A DNA stretch of 39,902 bases. Source: Deltaproteobacteria bacterium (GTDB lineage Bacteria; Desulfobacterota_D; UBA1144; Nemesobacterales; JAJCZQ01). The translations under genes and the position numbers were made by a program. Position 1 is the first letter of the stretch. Every line of letters starts with the position of its first letter. The notes under the pieces were generated by a model. It saw only the letters and a program-made list of their open reading frames with translations. It was not told where the DNA came from and ran no database searches. The DNA lies in assembly GCA_029262335.1 (NCBI GenBank), contig JAJCZQ010000015.1, positions 1 to 39,902 on the forward strand, read 5' to 3'. Positions 23,590-33,006 of the stretch are shown here, piece by piece.

Positions 23590-23702
23590 GTCATTAGAAT
23601 ATAATGGAATTTTATATAAAAGAATTAGTATTTCAGAAATAGTTTGACAAGTATAAGCATTACATGGCAAACTGTTTTTCTTTATAAAATCTGGAGATTA
23701 AA

Positions 23703-24017
23703 ATGTTAGCAGTAATAAAAACAGGCGGCAAACAGTATCTGGTTAAACCAGGCGATATAATTGATATTGAAAAAATTGCAGGTGACGAAGGATCCGAAGT
23801 AGAATTTGCGGATGTTCTCATGGTTTCTGACGGAGAAGGGGATGTGAAAGTAGGTACTCCCGTAGTCAAGACTGCCCAGGTAAAAGGTACAATACTTGGT
23901 GAGAAAAAAGGCGTTAAAGTTGTTGTATTCAAGTTTAAACGTAGAAAAGGATACAGGAACAAGCAGGGTCACAGGCAAAAATATACATCAGTAAAAATTA
24001 ACAGTATTGATAGTTAA
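23703..24017 (+). CDS. rplU: Large ribosomal subunit protein bL21
   Basis: The 104 residues match L21. Signatures are [24 protein letters not shown] and the basic C-terminal [19 protein letters not shown], which binds 23S rRNA. A TGGAG ribosome binding site precedes the ATG. It is followed 14 bases later by rpmA, the usual pairing. A TTGACA at 23644-23649 lies upstream, but I see no good -10 at the right spacing. Confidence 0.97.
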   Translation: MLAVIKTGGKQYLVKPGDIIDIEKIAGDEGSEVEFADVLMVSDGEGDVKVGTPVVKTAQVKGTILGEKKGVKVVVFKFKRRKGYRNKQGHRQKYTSVKINSIDS

Positions 24018-24031
24018 TAGGAGGACTTCTT

Positions 24032-24286
24032 ATGTCAACTACAAAAAGCGGCGGTAGTTCGAAAAACGGAAGAGACTCAAGGGGAAAGAGGCTCGGTATT
24101 AAAAAATTTGGCGGAGAAACCGTTAAAGCCGGCAATATTCTTGTAAGGCAGAGAGGGACTACGTTTCATCCCGGATCAAATGTAGGAGTTGGCAGGGATT
24201 ACACACTGTTTGCTCTTAGTGACGGAGTAATTTCATTTGAGAAATTCTCTAAAACCAAAACAAGAATAAGCGTAAACCCAGCTTAA
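24032..24286 (+). CDS. rpmA: Large ribosomal subunit protein bL27
   Basis: The 84 residues match L27, whose N terminus reaches the peptidyl transferase centre. The family core [48 protein letters not shown] is intact. The N terminus is MSTTKSGG, so there is no long cleaved extension of the firmicute type, and the usual AHKK is replaced by STTK. An AGGAGG ribosome binding site is present. It is the last gene of the rplU-rpmA pair; obg is not next to it, unlike in many genomes. Confidence 0.97.
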   Translation: MSTTKSGGSSKNGRDSRGKRLGIKKFGGETVKAGNILVRQRGTTFHPGSNVGVGRDYTLFALSDGVISFEKFSKTKTRISVNPA

Positions 24287-24433
24287 AGTTTTATATACGC
24301 TTTATAATTTTTAATACCTTATTAATTATTTATCCTGTATTTAGACTTTTCTCTTTATTATAGCTTTACTTAATATTCCTTAAATTGTATTATGGAGTAT
24401 TAGAAAGTTCCGAATCAAAGCGGGTTACTATTG

Positions 24434-26062
24434 ATGTTTATTAAATCATCAAAGGGCAATATAAACTTATCAATACTCTTATTCACTTTTCTTATATGTA
24501 TAGCAATTGCTTTAGGCGTTGCTTATTTTCACCACTACAACACTCCAAATAAATTTCTTGAATACAAGGTAACCGACATATCTGACAAACTTGCCGGGGT
24601 TTCAAACTTTCCGCCGGCTGCCAACAGAATTCTTAATTCAGATAAATCAGTGAGTTATATAAAGCTGCTTGACCGCAACGGTGTTCTTGAGGAAAGCTTC
24701 GGCAATGATTCTCTCAGCAACACAAAAAGATTTACAATTAACGGCCCTGGAAACAAAACTATAGTCCTCGGTTTAAAACCACCTTCAAACCTTAAACTTG
24801 ATACATATTTACTGGTATGGAGCCTTTTAATTGGTTCAGCGTTGTCCCTTTTCCTAATCTTTATAGTATTTAAGAGAGACCCCAAAAGTACTTCAGTTTC
24901 ACCTGAATCAATGAGTAAGCTTGAAGGTGCTATGGATAAAATCTCGGCAGGCGATTACGGGGAACGTATCGATGTAAGTTCTTCTGCAAGTGAAGATATT
25001 TCGATTCTCAATACTTATCAGAGTTTTAACAGGATGGCCGAGAGCCTGAATGATAAATACGAGTCAGATGAAGGTACAGAAACCGTTATAGAAACTTTTA
25101 ATGAAGAACCTGAATCCGGGCACTCAGAATTATCAAACGGTACCGGTAATAATTACCAGGAAGAATCCGAAGATGAAGCTGAAGTTGTATTAATGGATGA
25201 GACTGAAAGTGAGGCTGAATCTGATGATGAAGCAGAACCGGAGATTGTGTTTGATGATGTAAACGGCGGTTCGGATCACTCTGAACCAACAAATGAAGAG
25301 GTTGAATTTGACCTGGGTGCCGGCAGGGAAGATGAACAGATTTTTTCAGACCAGGATAAGTTTGAAGATACTGAAGAGAATTTAGATGAAACGCAGCAGG
25401 TAACGGAACAGGGATCGCTGGAAGCAGTTCCTCAGGGTGAATCAGATGAAGAGATGTCATCATTTAAACCTAAGATTGTATTACCGCAGGCTGGTGTCTA
25501 TCCCAAGAACAGGAACGTTACTGTTGTAGTTGCAAAAATTGATGACTTTGAAAATTTAAACCAAAAACTTGAATCTACAGATCTTAGTATGTTTTTGACG
25601 CAGTACAGAAAATCCGCATCCCAGATAATATCCGGCTATGGTGGTGTGATTGAAGCACTTCTGCAGGATGAAATAGTCGCCATCTTTAATGCCCCTGATG
25701 AGCAAAACAACCCGGAACTTCGGGCAATATGTGCTTCTGTCGAAGTTCTTCATGAACTTGCAACAATGGCAAAAGCCAGGCGGGCAGAAGGCAAGGAAAT
25801 GATAGCCGGTAAAATCGGTGTTGGAGTACAGTCCCTGGCATATTATTCCGAGACAGGAGTTCCGGATTCTGTAAAGAATGTAATAAAAGAAGCCAGATTT
25901 GTATGTGAAAATGCAAATTTATGGAAAGTTTATGTAACCTCTGAGCTTCATGATATAGTAAAAGAAAATGTTGATTCAAAAGAATATTTGGTTGAAGATG
26001 AAGTCCTATATTCTATAACTGGTGTGGAACAGGGTGTGGTAGAACGTGATGACTTCTCCTAG
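24434..26062 (+). CDS. Membrane protein with HAMP-like region, acidic linker and degenerate nucleotidyl cyclase domain
   Basis: The ATG at 24434 is preferred; a TTG at 24431 is one codon upstream, and neither has a strong ribosome binding site. Two membrane segments (about residues 12-33 and 125-145) enclose a small extracytoplasmic domain. A HAMP-like stretch follows (GAMDKISAGDYGERIDV ... FNRMAESL). Then comes a long Glu/Asp-rich linker of about 130 residues and a class III cyclase-like domain from about 355 to 530. In that domain the first metal-binding position reads VAKIDDF instead of FADIxGF, and LQDEIVAIF stands where GDxxxAxF is usual. With a metal Asp replaced by Lys, catalysis is doubtful, so the domain may only bind or dimerise. 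Context: directly before rlmN-alaS. Confidence 0.7.
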   Translation: MFIKSSKGNINLSILLFTFLICIAIALGVAYFHHYNTPNKFLEYKVTDISDKLAGVSNFPPAANRILNSDKSVSYIKLLDRNGVLEESFGNDSLSNTKRFTINGPGNKTIVLGLKPPSNLKLDTYLLVWSLLIGSALSLFLIFIVFKRDPKSTSVSPESMSKLEGAMDKISAGDYGERIDVSSSASEDISILNTYQSFNRMAESLNDKYESDEGTETVIETFNEEPESGHSELSNGTGNNYQEESEDEAEVVLMDETESEAESDDEAEPEIVFDDVNGGSDHSEPTNEEVEFDLGAGREDEQIFSDQDKFEDTEENLDETQQVTEQGSLEAVPQGESDEEMSSFKPKIVLPQAGVYPKNRNVTVVVAKIDDFENLNQKLESTDLSMFLTQYRKSASQIISGYGGVIEALLQDEIVAIFNAPDEQNNPELRAICASVEVLHELATMAKARRAEGKEMIAGKIGVGVQSLAYYSETGVPDSVKNVIKEARFVCENANLWKVYVTSELHDIVKENVDSKEYLVEDEVLYSITGVEQGVVERDDFS

Positions 26063-26107
26063 ATTTATCGCAGTTCATAATTTTAGTCTCTTAATTTTCT
26101 ATTAAAA

Positions 26108-27175
26108 ATGCAAGTAAAAAAAATCAGGGATTTTAGCCCCAAAAAGCTTGAGAGCTTTATTGTGGAACTTGGTGAAAAACCTTTCAGGGCCAGGCAGGTA
26201 TGCAAATGGCTATACCAAAAAGATGCAGTATCCTTTGATGAAATGACTGACCTCTCGATTGAGACAAGAGGCAAAATTAAATCCGTTTTTGATATTGAAC
26301 CCACTCTTAAAATTATTGAGGAACAAAAGTCCACTGACGGGACTTTAAAGTATTTATTTGAACTGTCCGATTCCAACCGTATAGAAAGTGTTATTATTCC
26401 TGAAAAAAAGAGATTAACCCTCTGTATTTCCTCACAGGTCGGCTGTGCACTTGGATGCAAATTTTGTCTTACCGGCACTGTTGGTAAGATCAGAAACCTT
26501 GATACATCTGAAATTATTGATCAGTACCTCTTTATAAGCAGCAAATTGCCGGGCCCTATAACCAATATTGTATTTATGGGTATGGGTGAACCACTTGATA
26601 ACATTGAAAGAGTGATTGATACGATTGAGATACTTACAGATAAGAATGCCATTGGCATGTCTTCCAAAAGGATTACGGTGTCTACCTCGGGGCTGGTTTC
26701 GGGAATTAACGAGCTTGGTAAGAGAATAAGTGTAAATTTATCTATCTCTTTAAATGCTTCCAATGACAATACCCGGAATGAAGTTATGCCTATTAATAAA
26801 AAATATCCAATAAGAAAACTGATAAATTCAGCAGTTAAATACCCGCTTCCGGGGAGAAAAACACTTACGTTTGAGTATGTTTTACTGAAGGGTGTTAATG
26901 ACTCCGTAAAGAATGCTCATGAAGTTGTGGAGTTGTTAAAAGGAATAAACTGTAAAATAAACCTTATCCCCTTTAACGAAGCTTACCCTCTTCCATATAA
27001 TACACCTGAGATGAACAGGGTATACGAATTTCAAAAAATACTGGAAAATGCTAAAATAAATGCCAAAATCAGGAAAAGCAGGGGTAGGGACATACTTGGT
27101 GCATGCGGACAGCTTGCAGCAAAATACCCACATAAAATTAATAGCAGAAATAAAGAGCAAAGTGCAGATATATAA
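26108..27175 (+). CDS. rlmN: Dual-specificity 23S rRNA/tRNA adenine-C2 methyltransferase RlmN
   Basis: RlmN is a radical-SAM enzyme that methylates C2 of A2503 in 23S rRNA and of A37 in some tRNAs. The cluster ligands are Cys113, Cys117 and Cys120 in GCALGCKFC. Other marks are the N-terminal KPFRARQVCKWLYQK, VFMGMGEPLDN, SLNASND and the C-terminal RGRDILGACGQLA with the methyl-carrying cysteine. Both catalytic cysteines are present, and 355 residues is a normal length. The resistance paralogue Cfr lacks the same overall match, so RlmN is preferred. alaS starts three bases after its stop. Confidence 0.95.
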   Translation: MQVKKIRDFSPKKLESFIVELGEKPFRARQVCKWLYQKDAVSFDEMTDLSIETRGKIKSVFDIEPTLKIIEEQKSTDGTLKYLFELSDSNRIESVIIPEKKRLTLCISSQVGCALGCKFCLTGTVGKIRNLDTSEIIDQYLFISSKLPGPITNIVFMGMGEPLDNIERVIDTIEILTDKNAIGMSSKRITVSTSGLVSGINELGKRISVNLSISLNASNDNTRNEVMPINKKYPIRKLINSAVKYPLPGRKTLTFEYVLLKGVNDSVKNAHEVVELLKGINCKINLIPFNEAYPLPYNTPEMNRVYEFQKILENAKINAKIRKSRGRDILGACGQLAAKYPHKINSRNKEQSADI

Positions 27176-27177
27176 TT

Positions 27178-29817
27178 ATGACAGGAAATGAAATCAGAAG
27201 AAAATTTTTGGATTATTTCAAAAATAAAAACCATACGGAAATAAGCAGTTCCAGTTTGATTCCCAAGGATGACCCTACACTGCTTTTTACAAATGCAGGA
27301 ATGGTCCAGTTTAAGAACGTGTTCCTGGGGCTTGATAAAAGGAGTTACAACAGGGCCACGACTTCCCAGAAATGTGTTCGTGCAGGAGGGAAACATAACG
27401 ACCTGGATAATGTGGGATACACTGCAAGGCACCATACATTCTTTGAGATGCTTGGTAATTTTTCTTTCGGGGATTATTTTAAGAAAGAAGCCATTGAATT
27501 TGCATGGGAGCTTATTACAAAAGTTTATAAACTGCCGGAAGATAAGCTTTGGGTCACTGTATTCAGGGAAGATGACGAAGCTTATGATATATGGAAAGAC
27601 CATATGAAGGTCTCTGAGTCGCGGCTGTTAAGATGTGATGAAGAAGATAATTTCTGGTCTATGGGCGATACAGGCCCCTGCGGCCCGTGCTCGGAAATAC
27701 TGATAGACCAGGGTGAAGAGTTCAGCTGCGGTAAAGAAAGCTGCAAACCCGGCTGCGATTGTGACAGGTACCTGGAACTATGGAACCTTGTATTTATGCA
27801 GTTTGACAGGAGGACATCCGGGACACTTACGCCACTCCCCAATCCAAGTATAGATACTGGTATGGGGCTTGAGAGAATGGCTGCAGTACTTCAGGGAGTT
27901 AAAAGCAACTACGAAACAGACCTCCTCAAAGCAATAATAAACAAAATATCCGAACTTAGTAATACCGAGTATAAGAACGGGACGATTGAAAGTGATTTTT
28001 CCATCAGGGTAATTGCTGACCATGCAAGGGCGGTCAATTTTTTACTGTCCGACGGGGTTTTTCCTTCCAACGAGGGAAGGGGATATGTGCTTAGAAGGAT
28101 ACTCCGAAGGGCCGTAAGGCACGCAAAAATGCTTGGTATGAATGAGCCGTTTCTTTATAAGGTACTGCCCAGCGTGAATGAAATATTCGGAGATATCTAT
28201 ACCGAACTTACCGAAAGATCCGAATTTATATCAAACGTTGTAAAGAAAGAAGAAGAAAGGTTTCTCGAAACCATAGACAGGGGCCTTGAACTGCTTCAGT
28301 CAGAAGTAGATAGTATTGGCAGTGAAAAAGTGCTCTCGGGAAAAATAGCATTCAAACTTTATGATACATACGGATTTCCCTATGATTTAACAGAAGATAT
28401 TACATCATCTAAAAACATAAACATTGATAAAAAAGAATTTGATTCTGAAATGGAAAAACAAAGGCAACAGTCCCGTAAATCATGGAAGGGTGCGGGAGAC
28501 GAATCACTTTCTGCATTATACAATGAGTTTATTTCAGGCGGGTTATTTGTGGATTTTGTTGGTTATGAAAGGAAAGACTCTGAAGCTCAGGTCAGTGTTA
28601 TCATAAAAGATAATTTGCTGGTTGATAGTGCAGTAGAAGGCGACGTAATTGAGCTTATTACCGACAACACGCCGTTTTACGGCGAGTCCGGCGGGCAGCT
28701 TGGCGACAGGGGTAAAATAAGTTCAGATAAATTTACAGCAAACGTAATCAATACAAAAAAGCCATTTCCAAATTTTCATGTCCATGTTGTAGAAATAAAA
28801 AAAGGCACTGTCTGGGTTGGAGACAAGGTTAAACTGGAAGTAGATAAAAAACTAAGAAAGGGCACTGAATCTCATCATACTGCAACACATGTACTTCATG
28901 CAGCACTTAGTGAAATACTTGGTGACCATGTAAAACAGGCCGGGTCTCTTGTCACTTCCGACAAATTGAGGTTTGATTTCAGCCATTACTCTGCAGTAGA
29001 TGCTAAAGAATTAAATAAAATAGAAGAGCTCGTAAATGAACGGGTAAGGCTTGATGATAAGGTCATAACTGAGACCGATGTAGCTTATGATGATGCGATT
29101 AAAATGGGTGCAACCGCGATATTTGAAGAAAAATACGGTGACAGGGTACGTGTTGTTTCCATTGGTGATTACAGCAAAGAGCTTTGCGGCGGGACCCATC
29201 TCCATACCGCAGGTGAAGGGGCATTAATTAAAATTATTAATGAAGAGGCATCTTCAGCCGGTGTAAGAAGGATCGAAGCAGTCTCATCGGAATCGGCACT
29301 CAATCATCTAAATGAAACAGGCGGACTGATTAAAAATGCATCATCTTTATTAAGTGTAAAAAATTCTGAAATAATCACCCGGCTTACTGATTTGGTGAGT
29401 AAGAATGAACAGCTAAAAAAACAGTATGCTTCCCTGAAAAGCAGGTCCCTTGGGGATTCTGCTGCAGGTCTTTTGGACGATGTTACAGAGATTAACGGCA
29501 TTAACTTCCTATCAAAGGAGATCCAGGGTTCCGGATCAGGAGAACTAAGAACAATCTGGGACAACCTGAAACAAAGAATCACGTCAGGTGTTGTTGTCCT
29601 GGGGAGTAAGGACAGTGAAAAAGTGTATCTGCTGGTTGGAGTTACAAAAGACCTGACTTCAAAATATCATGCCGGGAATATTGTAAAAGAACTTGCTGAA
29701 ACAGTAGGTGGAAGGGGCGGCGGGAAGCCAGACCTTGCCCAGGCAGGCGGCAGTGAACCGAATAAACTTCAGGATGCATTGTTAAAATCCAAAGAAATAA
29801 TTCAGAAAATCAGTTAA
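27178..29817 (+). CDS. alaS: Alanyl-tRNA synthetase
   Basis: AlaRS charges tRNA-Ala and edits mis-acylated Ser or Gly. The 879 residues cover all domains. The class II catalytic core begins EIRRKFLDYFKNKNHTEI, with PTLLFTNAGMVQFKNVFLG and the ARHHTFFEMLGNFSFGDYF motif. The editing domain has its zinc ligands in ESHHTATHVLHAAL (HxxxH) and LCGGTHLHTAGE (Cys and His). The C-Ala domain ends with VGGRGGGKPDLAQAGG. The gene starts three bases after rlmN. Its TAA and the stop of the convergent rpoH share the palindrome TTAA at 29814-29817. Confidence 0.98.
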   Translation: MTGNEIRRKFLDYFKNKNHTEISSSSLIPKDDPTLLFTNAGMVQFKNVFLGLDKRSYNRATTSQKCVRAGGKHNDLDNVGYTARHHTFFEMLGNFSFGDYFKKEAIEFAWELITKVYKLPEDKLWVTVFREDDEAYDIWKDHMKVSESRLLRCDEEDNFWSMGDTGPCGPCSEILIDQGEEFSCGKESCKPGCDCDRYLELWNLVFMQFDRRTSGTLTPLPNPSIDTGMGLERMAAVLQGVKSNYETDLLKAIINKISELSNTEYKNGTIESDFSIRVIADHARAVNFLLSDGVFPSNEGRGYVLRRILRRAVRHAKMLGMNEPFLYKVLPSVNEIFGDIYTELTERSEFISNVVKKEEERFLETIDRGLELLQSEVDSIGSEKVLSGKIAFKLYDTYGFPYDLTEDITSSKNINIDKKEFDSEMEKQRQQSRKSWKGAGDESLSALYNEFISGGLFVDFVGYERKDSEAQVSVIIKDNLLVDSAVEGDVIELITDNTPFYGESGGQLGDRGKISSDKFTANVINTKKPFPNFHVHVVEIKKGTVWVGDKVKLEVDKKLRKGTESHHTATHVLHAALSEILGDHVKQAGSLVTSDKLRFDFSHYSAVDAKELNKIEELVNERVRLDDKVITETDVAYDDAIKMGATAIFEEKYGDRVRVVSIGDYSKELCGGTHLHTAGEGALIKIINEEASSAGVRRIEAVSSESALNHLNETGGLIKNASSLLSVKNSEIITRLTDLVSKNEQLKKQYASLKSRSLGDSAAGLLDDVTEINGINFLSKEIQGSGSGELRTIWDNLKQRITSGVVVLGSKDSEKVYLLVGVTKDLTSKYHAGNIVKELAETVGGRGGGKPDLAQAGGSEPNKLQDALLKSKEIIQKIS

Positions 29818-30716
29818 AAATTAATTTTTTCTATCCCTTTCTCTTTAAAGGCTTTTTTTATTTTTTTAAGGGCCGAATTCTCTATCTGCCTTACTCTTTC
29901 ACGCGAGATCTCATATTTTTTGCCTATTTCATCAAGCGTATGTGGGGTGTCAGTAAGTATTCTGTTTTCTATAATATATCTTTCCCGGTCCTTTAAGGTT
30001 TCAAGTATGGGGCCAAGGTTGTCTTTTACGCTGCTCTCAAGCTGAGACTTAACGAGCAGATCTTCCTGGTTAAATTTCTGGTCCTCAAGAAGGCTGATAT
30101 ATGTGTTGTCCTGGTTTTCACCTATCCTGGTGTCAAGGGAAAAATCCTTTTTAGACATTCTCTGGTCCATCTCAACAACATCTTTGTTTCTAACGCCAAG
30201 TTCCTTTGCAATTCTTGAATAGTCTTCTTCCGTTATAAATTCGCTGTCTTTATCAAGAGCGTTTTTTGCAGACCTTAATTTGTAAAAAAGTTTTCTCTGT
30301 GCCTGGTTTGTCCCGACTTTTACAAGGCTCCATGATTTCATCAGGTAGTTCTGTATATAAGCCCTGATCCACCACACGGCGTAAGAAATAAGCCGGTATC
30401 CCTTTGTAGGATCAAAACCTTTTACGGCATTCATAAGGCCAATATTTCCTTCCTGAATAACATCCATCATATTTATGCCGTAGTTCTTGTATTCGTTTGC
30501 CACCTTTACCACGAATTTCAGGTTAGCCGAAACAAGTTTCTTCGCTGCATCAAGATCACCTTCATCCCTGTATTTCACAGCGAGTTTGTACTCCTCTTCC
30601 CTGCTTAGTACCGGATGATTACTAATCTCTATAAGGTATCTTTCCAGCGAAGTAGTTAACGCCGGTAAATTCGAAGATGTTTCCTTTTTCTCTTTTTTTT
30701 CTTTGTTCTCTGCCAT
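29814..30716 (-). CDS. rpoH: RNA polymerase sigma-32 (heat-shock) factor, RpoH-type
   Basis: I start at the ATG at 30716, giving 300 residues beginning MAENKEKKEKKE. A longer form from a TTG at 30785 would add a hydrophobic 23-residue stretch that makes no sense on a sigma factor. Region 1.2 is LTTSLERYLIEISNHPVLSREEEYKLA. Region 2 has NLKFVVKVANEYKNYGINMMDVIQEGNIGLMNAVKGFDP and RLISYAVWWIRAYIQNYLMKSWSLVK. The RpoH box reads QRKLFYKLR, which separates it from sigma-70 and sigma-38. Region 4 has the helix-turn-helix HTLDEIGKKYEISRERVRQIE. The gene converges with alaS. Heat-shock control is the family role; here it is inferred. Confidence 0.92.
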   Translation of the reverse strand: MAENKEKKEKKETSSNLPALTTSLERYLIEISNHPVLSREEEYKLAVKYRDEGDLDAAKKLVSANLKFVVKVANEYKNYGINMMDVIQEGNIGLMNAVKGFDPTKGYRLISYAVWWIRAYIQNYLMKSWSLVKVGTNQAQRKLFYKLRSAKNALDKDSEFITEEDYSRIAKELGVRNKDVVEMDQRMSKKDFSLDTRIGENQDNTYISLLEDQKFNQEDLLVKSQLESSVKDNLGPILETLKDRERYIIENRILTDTPHTLDEIGKKYEISRERVRQIENSALKKIKKAFKEKGIEKINF

Positions 30717-30830
30717 GACTTTAAAAATTATGATTAATAATAATATTACCACTTTATAACTAGTATTATTAAATATTCTGATCAATTACTGTGTTTATAG
30801 ATTCAATTATATATAATAAGACGATCTTTC

Positions 30831-30858
30831 TTGACTGTTTTATAACAAACGTATAAAT
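30831..30858 (+). promoter_or_regulatory. Candidate sigma-70-type promoter for tRNA-Asn
   Basis: TTGACT at 30831-30836 matches the -35 consensus in five of six positions. Possible -10 boxes are TAAATT at 30854-30859 (17-base spacer) or TATAAA at 30852-30857 (15-base spacer). Transcription would begin about ten to fifteen bases before the tRNA. Confidence 0.5.
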
Positions 30859-30878
30859 TATGTGATCTCAAATACGGA

Positions 30879-30954
30879 TCCGGCGTAGCTCAGTTGGCAG
30901 AGCGGATGACTGTTAATCATTAGGTCGCAGGTTCGAGCCCTGCCGCCGGAGCCA
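30879..30954 (+). tRNA. tRNA-Asn (anticodon GTT)
   Basis: The 76 bases fold as a full cloverleaf. The acceptor arm pairs TCCGGCG (30879-30885) with CGCCGGA (30944-30950). The D arm has TAGCTCAGTTGGCAGAGC, and the anticodon loop CTGTTAA at 30910-30916 carries GTT at 30912-30914. The T arm has GTTCGAGCC. The discriminator G is typical for Asn, and CCA is encoded at 30952-30954. It lies between divergently placed rpoH and the end of the TTC38-like gene. Confidence 0.97.
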
Positions 30955-30964
30955 TCTCCCAGAC

Positions 30965-32275
30965 CTAAATTAAACTTTTCCAGTATTCCTGAAGTGGTGT
31001 AAATGAAGGTGATGTTGATAGTGTTTTAAGATACTCTTCAGATTCATTCCTTTTACCTGAATTTATGCAGCATAAGAGGTATGCCTGCCTGAACAGATCT
31101 ACCTGCGCATCACTTCCGCCAACCATATTTATACTGTTAATAACCGCCTGCATAGTTATGGCCGAATCACTAAATTTCCCTTTTGCCATCAAAGCTGAAG
31201 CCCTTATAAGCGGTACGGATACTTCTTCCCAGACCTTTTTTTCGGTTCTTTTTAAACTGTTAGAAAAATTGACGCTTAATTTTAATGATTCTTCGAGTTC
31301 TGGTTCCATCCCGGCCCTTGCAAGAGCATATATATAATGAGCACTGTTGAAACCTATATAGTTAGTCCTTGAGTTCTCGTAGATTTCATTTCCTATTGAT
31401 TTCCAGAGGTCAAAAGGGACTTCAAACCCTCCCATTTCAAGGCGCCAAAGGAGTGAGATTGCATCCAGCTGCTGTATAACAAGATGGGGGGTTTCTTTGA
31501 GAATTGTTTCACTGGTAAAGGAAAAAGCTTTTTTTAAATCGAGGTTTTCAAGATACATCAGTGCGAGGTGCCAGTTGTTATGTGATTTGATTGCCTGGCC
31601 GCTCTTTTCCCAAATATATTCATAGTCTTCAAGTATTTTTGTACCTTTATCAATTTCCCCTTTTTTTAAATACACATGGGAAATTGTATGGTGTGCCCAG
31701 GGATTAATTTCATTAATCTCAACTGCTTTCTCTGCAGCTTTTAGTGCCTTGTCATATTGCCCGCAAAGCTCAAGAGCAAAGGAATAACTTGATAAGAAAT
31801 AGCCGGAATTTTTATTAACTTCATATATTCCGGAGAGAGCTTTTAGGAACCTGGGGCCGGAATATTCCTGTCCCAAAAGATAATATATAAATTCAAGGAA
31901 CTTCATAGAAACAAGGTCCCTTGGCCATCTGGATATAAGTTTTTCCAGTTTTAAAGCAGCATCATTCGGTTTTCCATCCCCCCAGTCTTCAAGTGAAGAA
32001 AAGAGTAGTGCTTCTCTCTCGTTTGCACCTTCCCGGATCTTACGGCCCCTTTTTAAATAATAAGAAGCCTGCTCGTCTGCCTGCTCTGTCTGTCCATAGA
32101 GCCAAAGCGCAGCACAGTATGACTGGATTGTAAGGCTGGTTTCATAAGTGTCAGCAAACTCCAGTATATCTATCACTCCCGGGGCCATAGATAGCAGGTC
32201 CTGCCTGAAATTTTCTATAGTATTTATTACTTCGGGTGAATCGGTTGAGTATTCCAGTCCGCTGCTGTCTTTCAT
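30965..32275 (-). CDS. TTC38-like tetratricopeptide protein
   Basis: This 436-residue protein has no signal peptide or membrane segments. It is all-helical with TPR-like repeats. The middle part matches the eukaryote-named TTC38 family: PWAHHTISHVYLKKGEID, then GQAIKSHNNWHLALMYLEN, with the invariant His residues and the HNxWHxAL motif. The family occurs scattered in bacteria and has no firm function; the conserved histidines suggest ligand or metal binding, which is inference. It ends ten bases from the tRNA-Asn on the other strand and lies alone in front of a lipoprotein gene on the same strand. Confidence 0.75.
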   Translation of the reverse strand: MKDSSGLEYSTDSPEVINTIENFRQDLLSMAPGVIDILEFADTYETSLTIQSYCAALWLYGQTEQADEQASYYLKRGRKIREGANEREALLFSSLEDWGDGKPNDAALKLEKLISRWPRDLVSMKFLEFIYYLLGQEYSGPRFLKALSGIYEVNKNSGYFLSSYSFALELCGQYDKALKAAEKAVEINEINPWAHHTISHVYLKKGEIDKGTKILEDYEYIWEKSGQAIKSHNNWHLALMYLENLDLKKAFSFTSETILKETPHLVIQQLDAISLLWRLEMGGFEVPFDLWKSIGNEIYENSRTNYIGFNSAHYIYALARAGMEPELEESLKLSVNFSNSLKRTEKKVWEEVSVPLIRASALMAKGKFSDSAITMQAVINSINMVGGSDAQVDLFRQAYLLCCINSGKRNESEEYLKTLSTSPSFTPLQEYWKSLI

Positions 32276-32348
32276 TCGGGTATCCGGGGAGTTTTTATTT
32301 TAATAACCAGGTAAACATATATAAACTTTCAAAGGTAATATAGTGATA

Positions 32349-32933
32349 TTAGTTATTAAATATTACAGTACCTTCCCCTGTACCGTCTGAACCGCCAAAG
32401 GAAAATCCCTGTACAGCATTATCAGCAAGAAATGTTGAATTGTAATCAATCTGTATAGGGCCTGATGCATTTTCAAACTGTCCGGTTCCTCCCGCAAAGG
32501 CCCCAACCTGGGTTGTTGTGGAAGTCATGGTTGCTGTATCAAAGCAGCTAAATCCTGTTGCCCAGTTTCCGAAAATAAGTTCGCCATTATCAAAGCGTTT
32601 AACAAAATGTCCCTGAACAAGAGTGAATTCTATCTGCCCGTCTGCACAATTGGAGTTATCCTGTGCAGGTTCAAATTCATTGAGGCTCTGTATTGTTACT
32701 GCTCCGAAGGTACTTTCACCTACAAATTCACCAAAATTAGCCGGACTGCCGTCATCGTTTGTATCTGTAACTATTGAGGCACTTACGAAGCTTCCGGAGT
32801 AACTTTCTGTAAACTGTGTTTCAGTTTGCTGAGCGTTGCTGTTACTGTCACATCCTGTTAGTAATGTGATTGAATAAAAAGATAGAAAAACTGCAGTTAA
32901 AACAAAAAGTTTATTTAATGTTAATTTTTTCAT
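32349..32933 (-). CDS. Predicted lipoprotein, 194 residues
   Basis: A GGGGGT ribosome binding site lies about six bases before the ATG. The signal peptide (MKKLTLNKLFVLTAVFLSF ...) ends in LLTGC, a good lipobox (Cys28). The mature domain is rich in Gly, Ser, Thr and Phe, with alternating short strands (GSFVSASIVTD, TFGAVTIQS, GQIEFTLVQGHFVKRF, NGELIFGNWATGFSCFD, GAFAGGTGQFENASGPI). This suggests a small beta barrel or sandwich. Two further cysteines in the mature part may pair. No family is recognised. It is divergent from the MFS transporter gene across 73 bases. Confidence 0.7.
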   Translation of the reverse strand: MKKLTLNKLFVLTAVFLSFYSITLLTGCDSNSNAQQTETQFTESYSGSFVSASIVTDTNDDGSPANFGEFVGESTFGAVTIQSLNEFEPAQDNSNCADGQIEFTLVQGHFVKRFDNGELIFGNWATGFSCFDTATMTSTTTQVGAFAGGTGQFENASGPIQIDYNSTFLADNAVQGFSFGGSDGTGEGTVIFNN

Positions 32934-33006
32934 TTCTTACCCCCTTATATTATAATTACGATTATAATATATTTTTTATTTGTAATTCAACTAATAAGTA
33001 ATTTTT

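Noticed and set aside
23644-23649. TTGACA as -35 of an rplU promoter
   Set aside because: No acceptable -10 lies 16-18 bases downstream, so I do not report it as a promoter.
25098-25463. Reverse frame of 121 residues rich in His, Leu and Pro
   Set aside because: It is the antisense shadow of the Glu/Asp-rich linker of the cyclase-like protein, whose codons read as His/Leu/Ser/Pro on the other strand.
30717-30785. TTG start extending rpoH by 23 residues
   Set aside because: The extension is hydrophobic and does not resemble any sigma factor N terminus; the ATG at 30716 begins a charged, normal N terminus.
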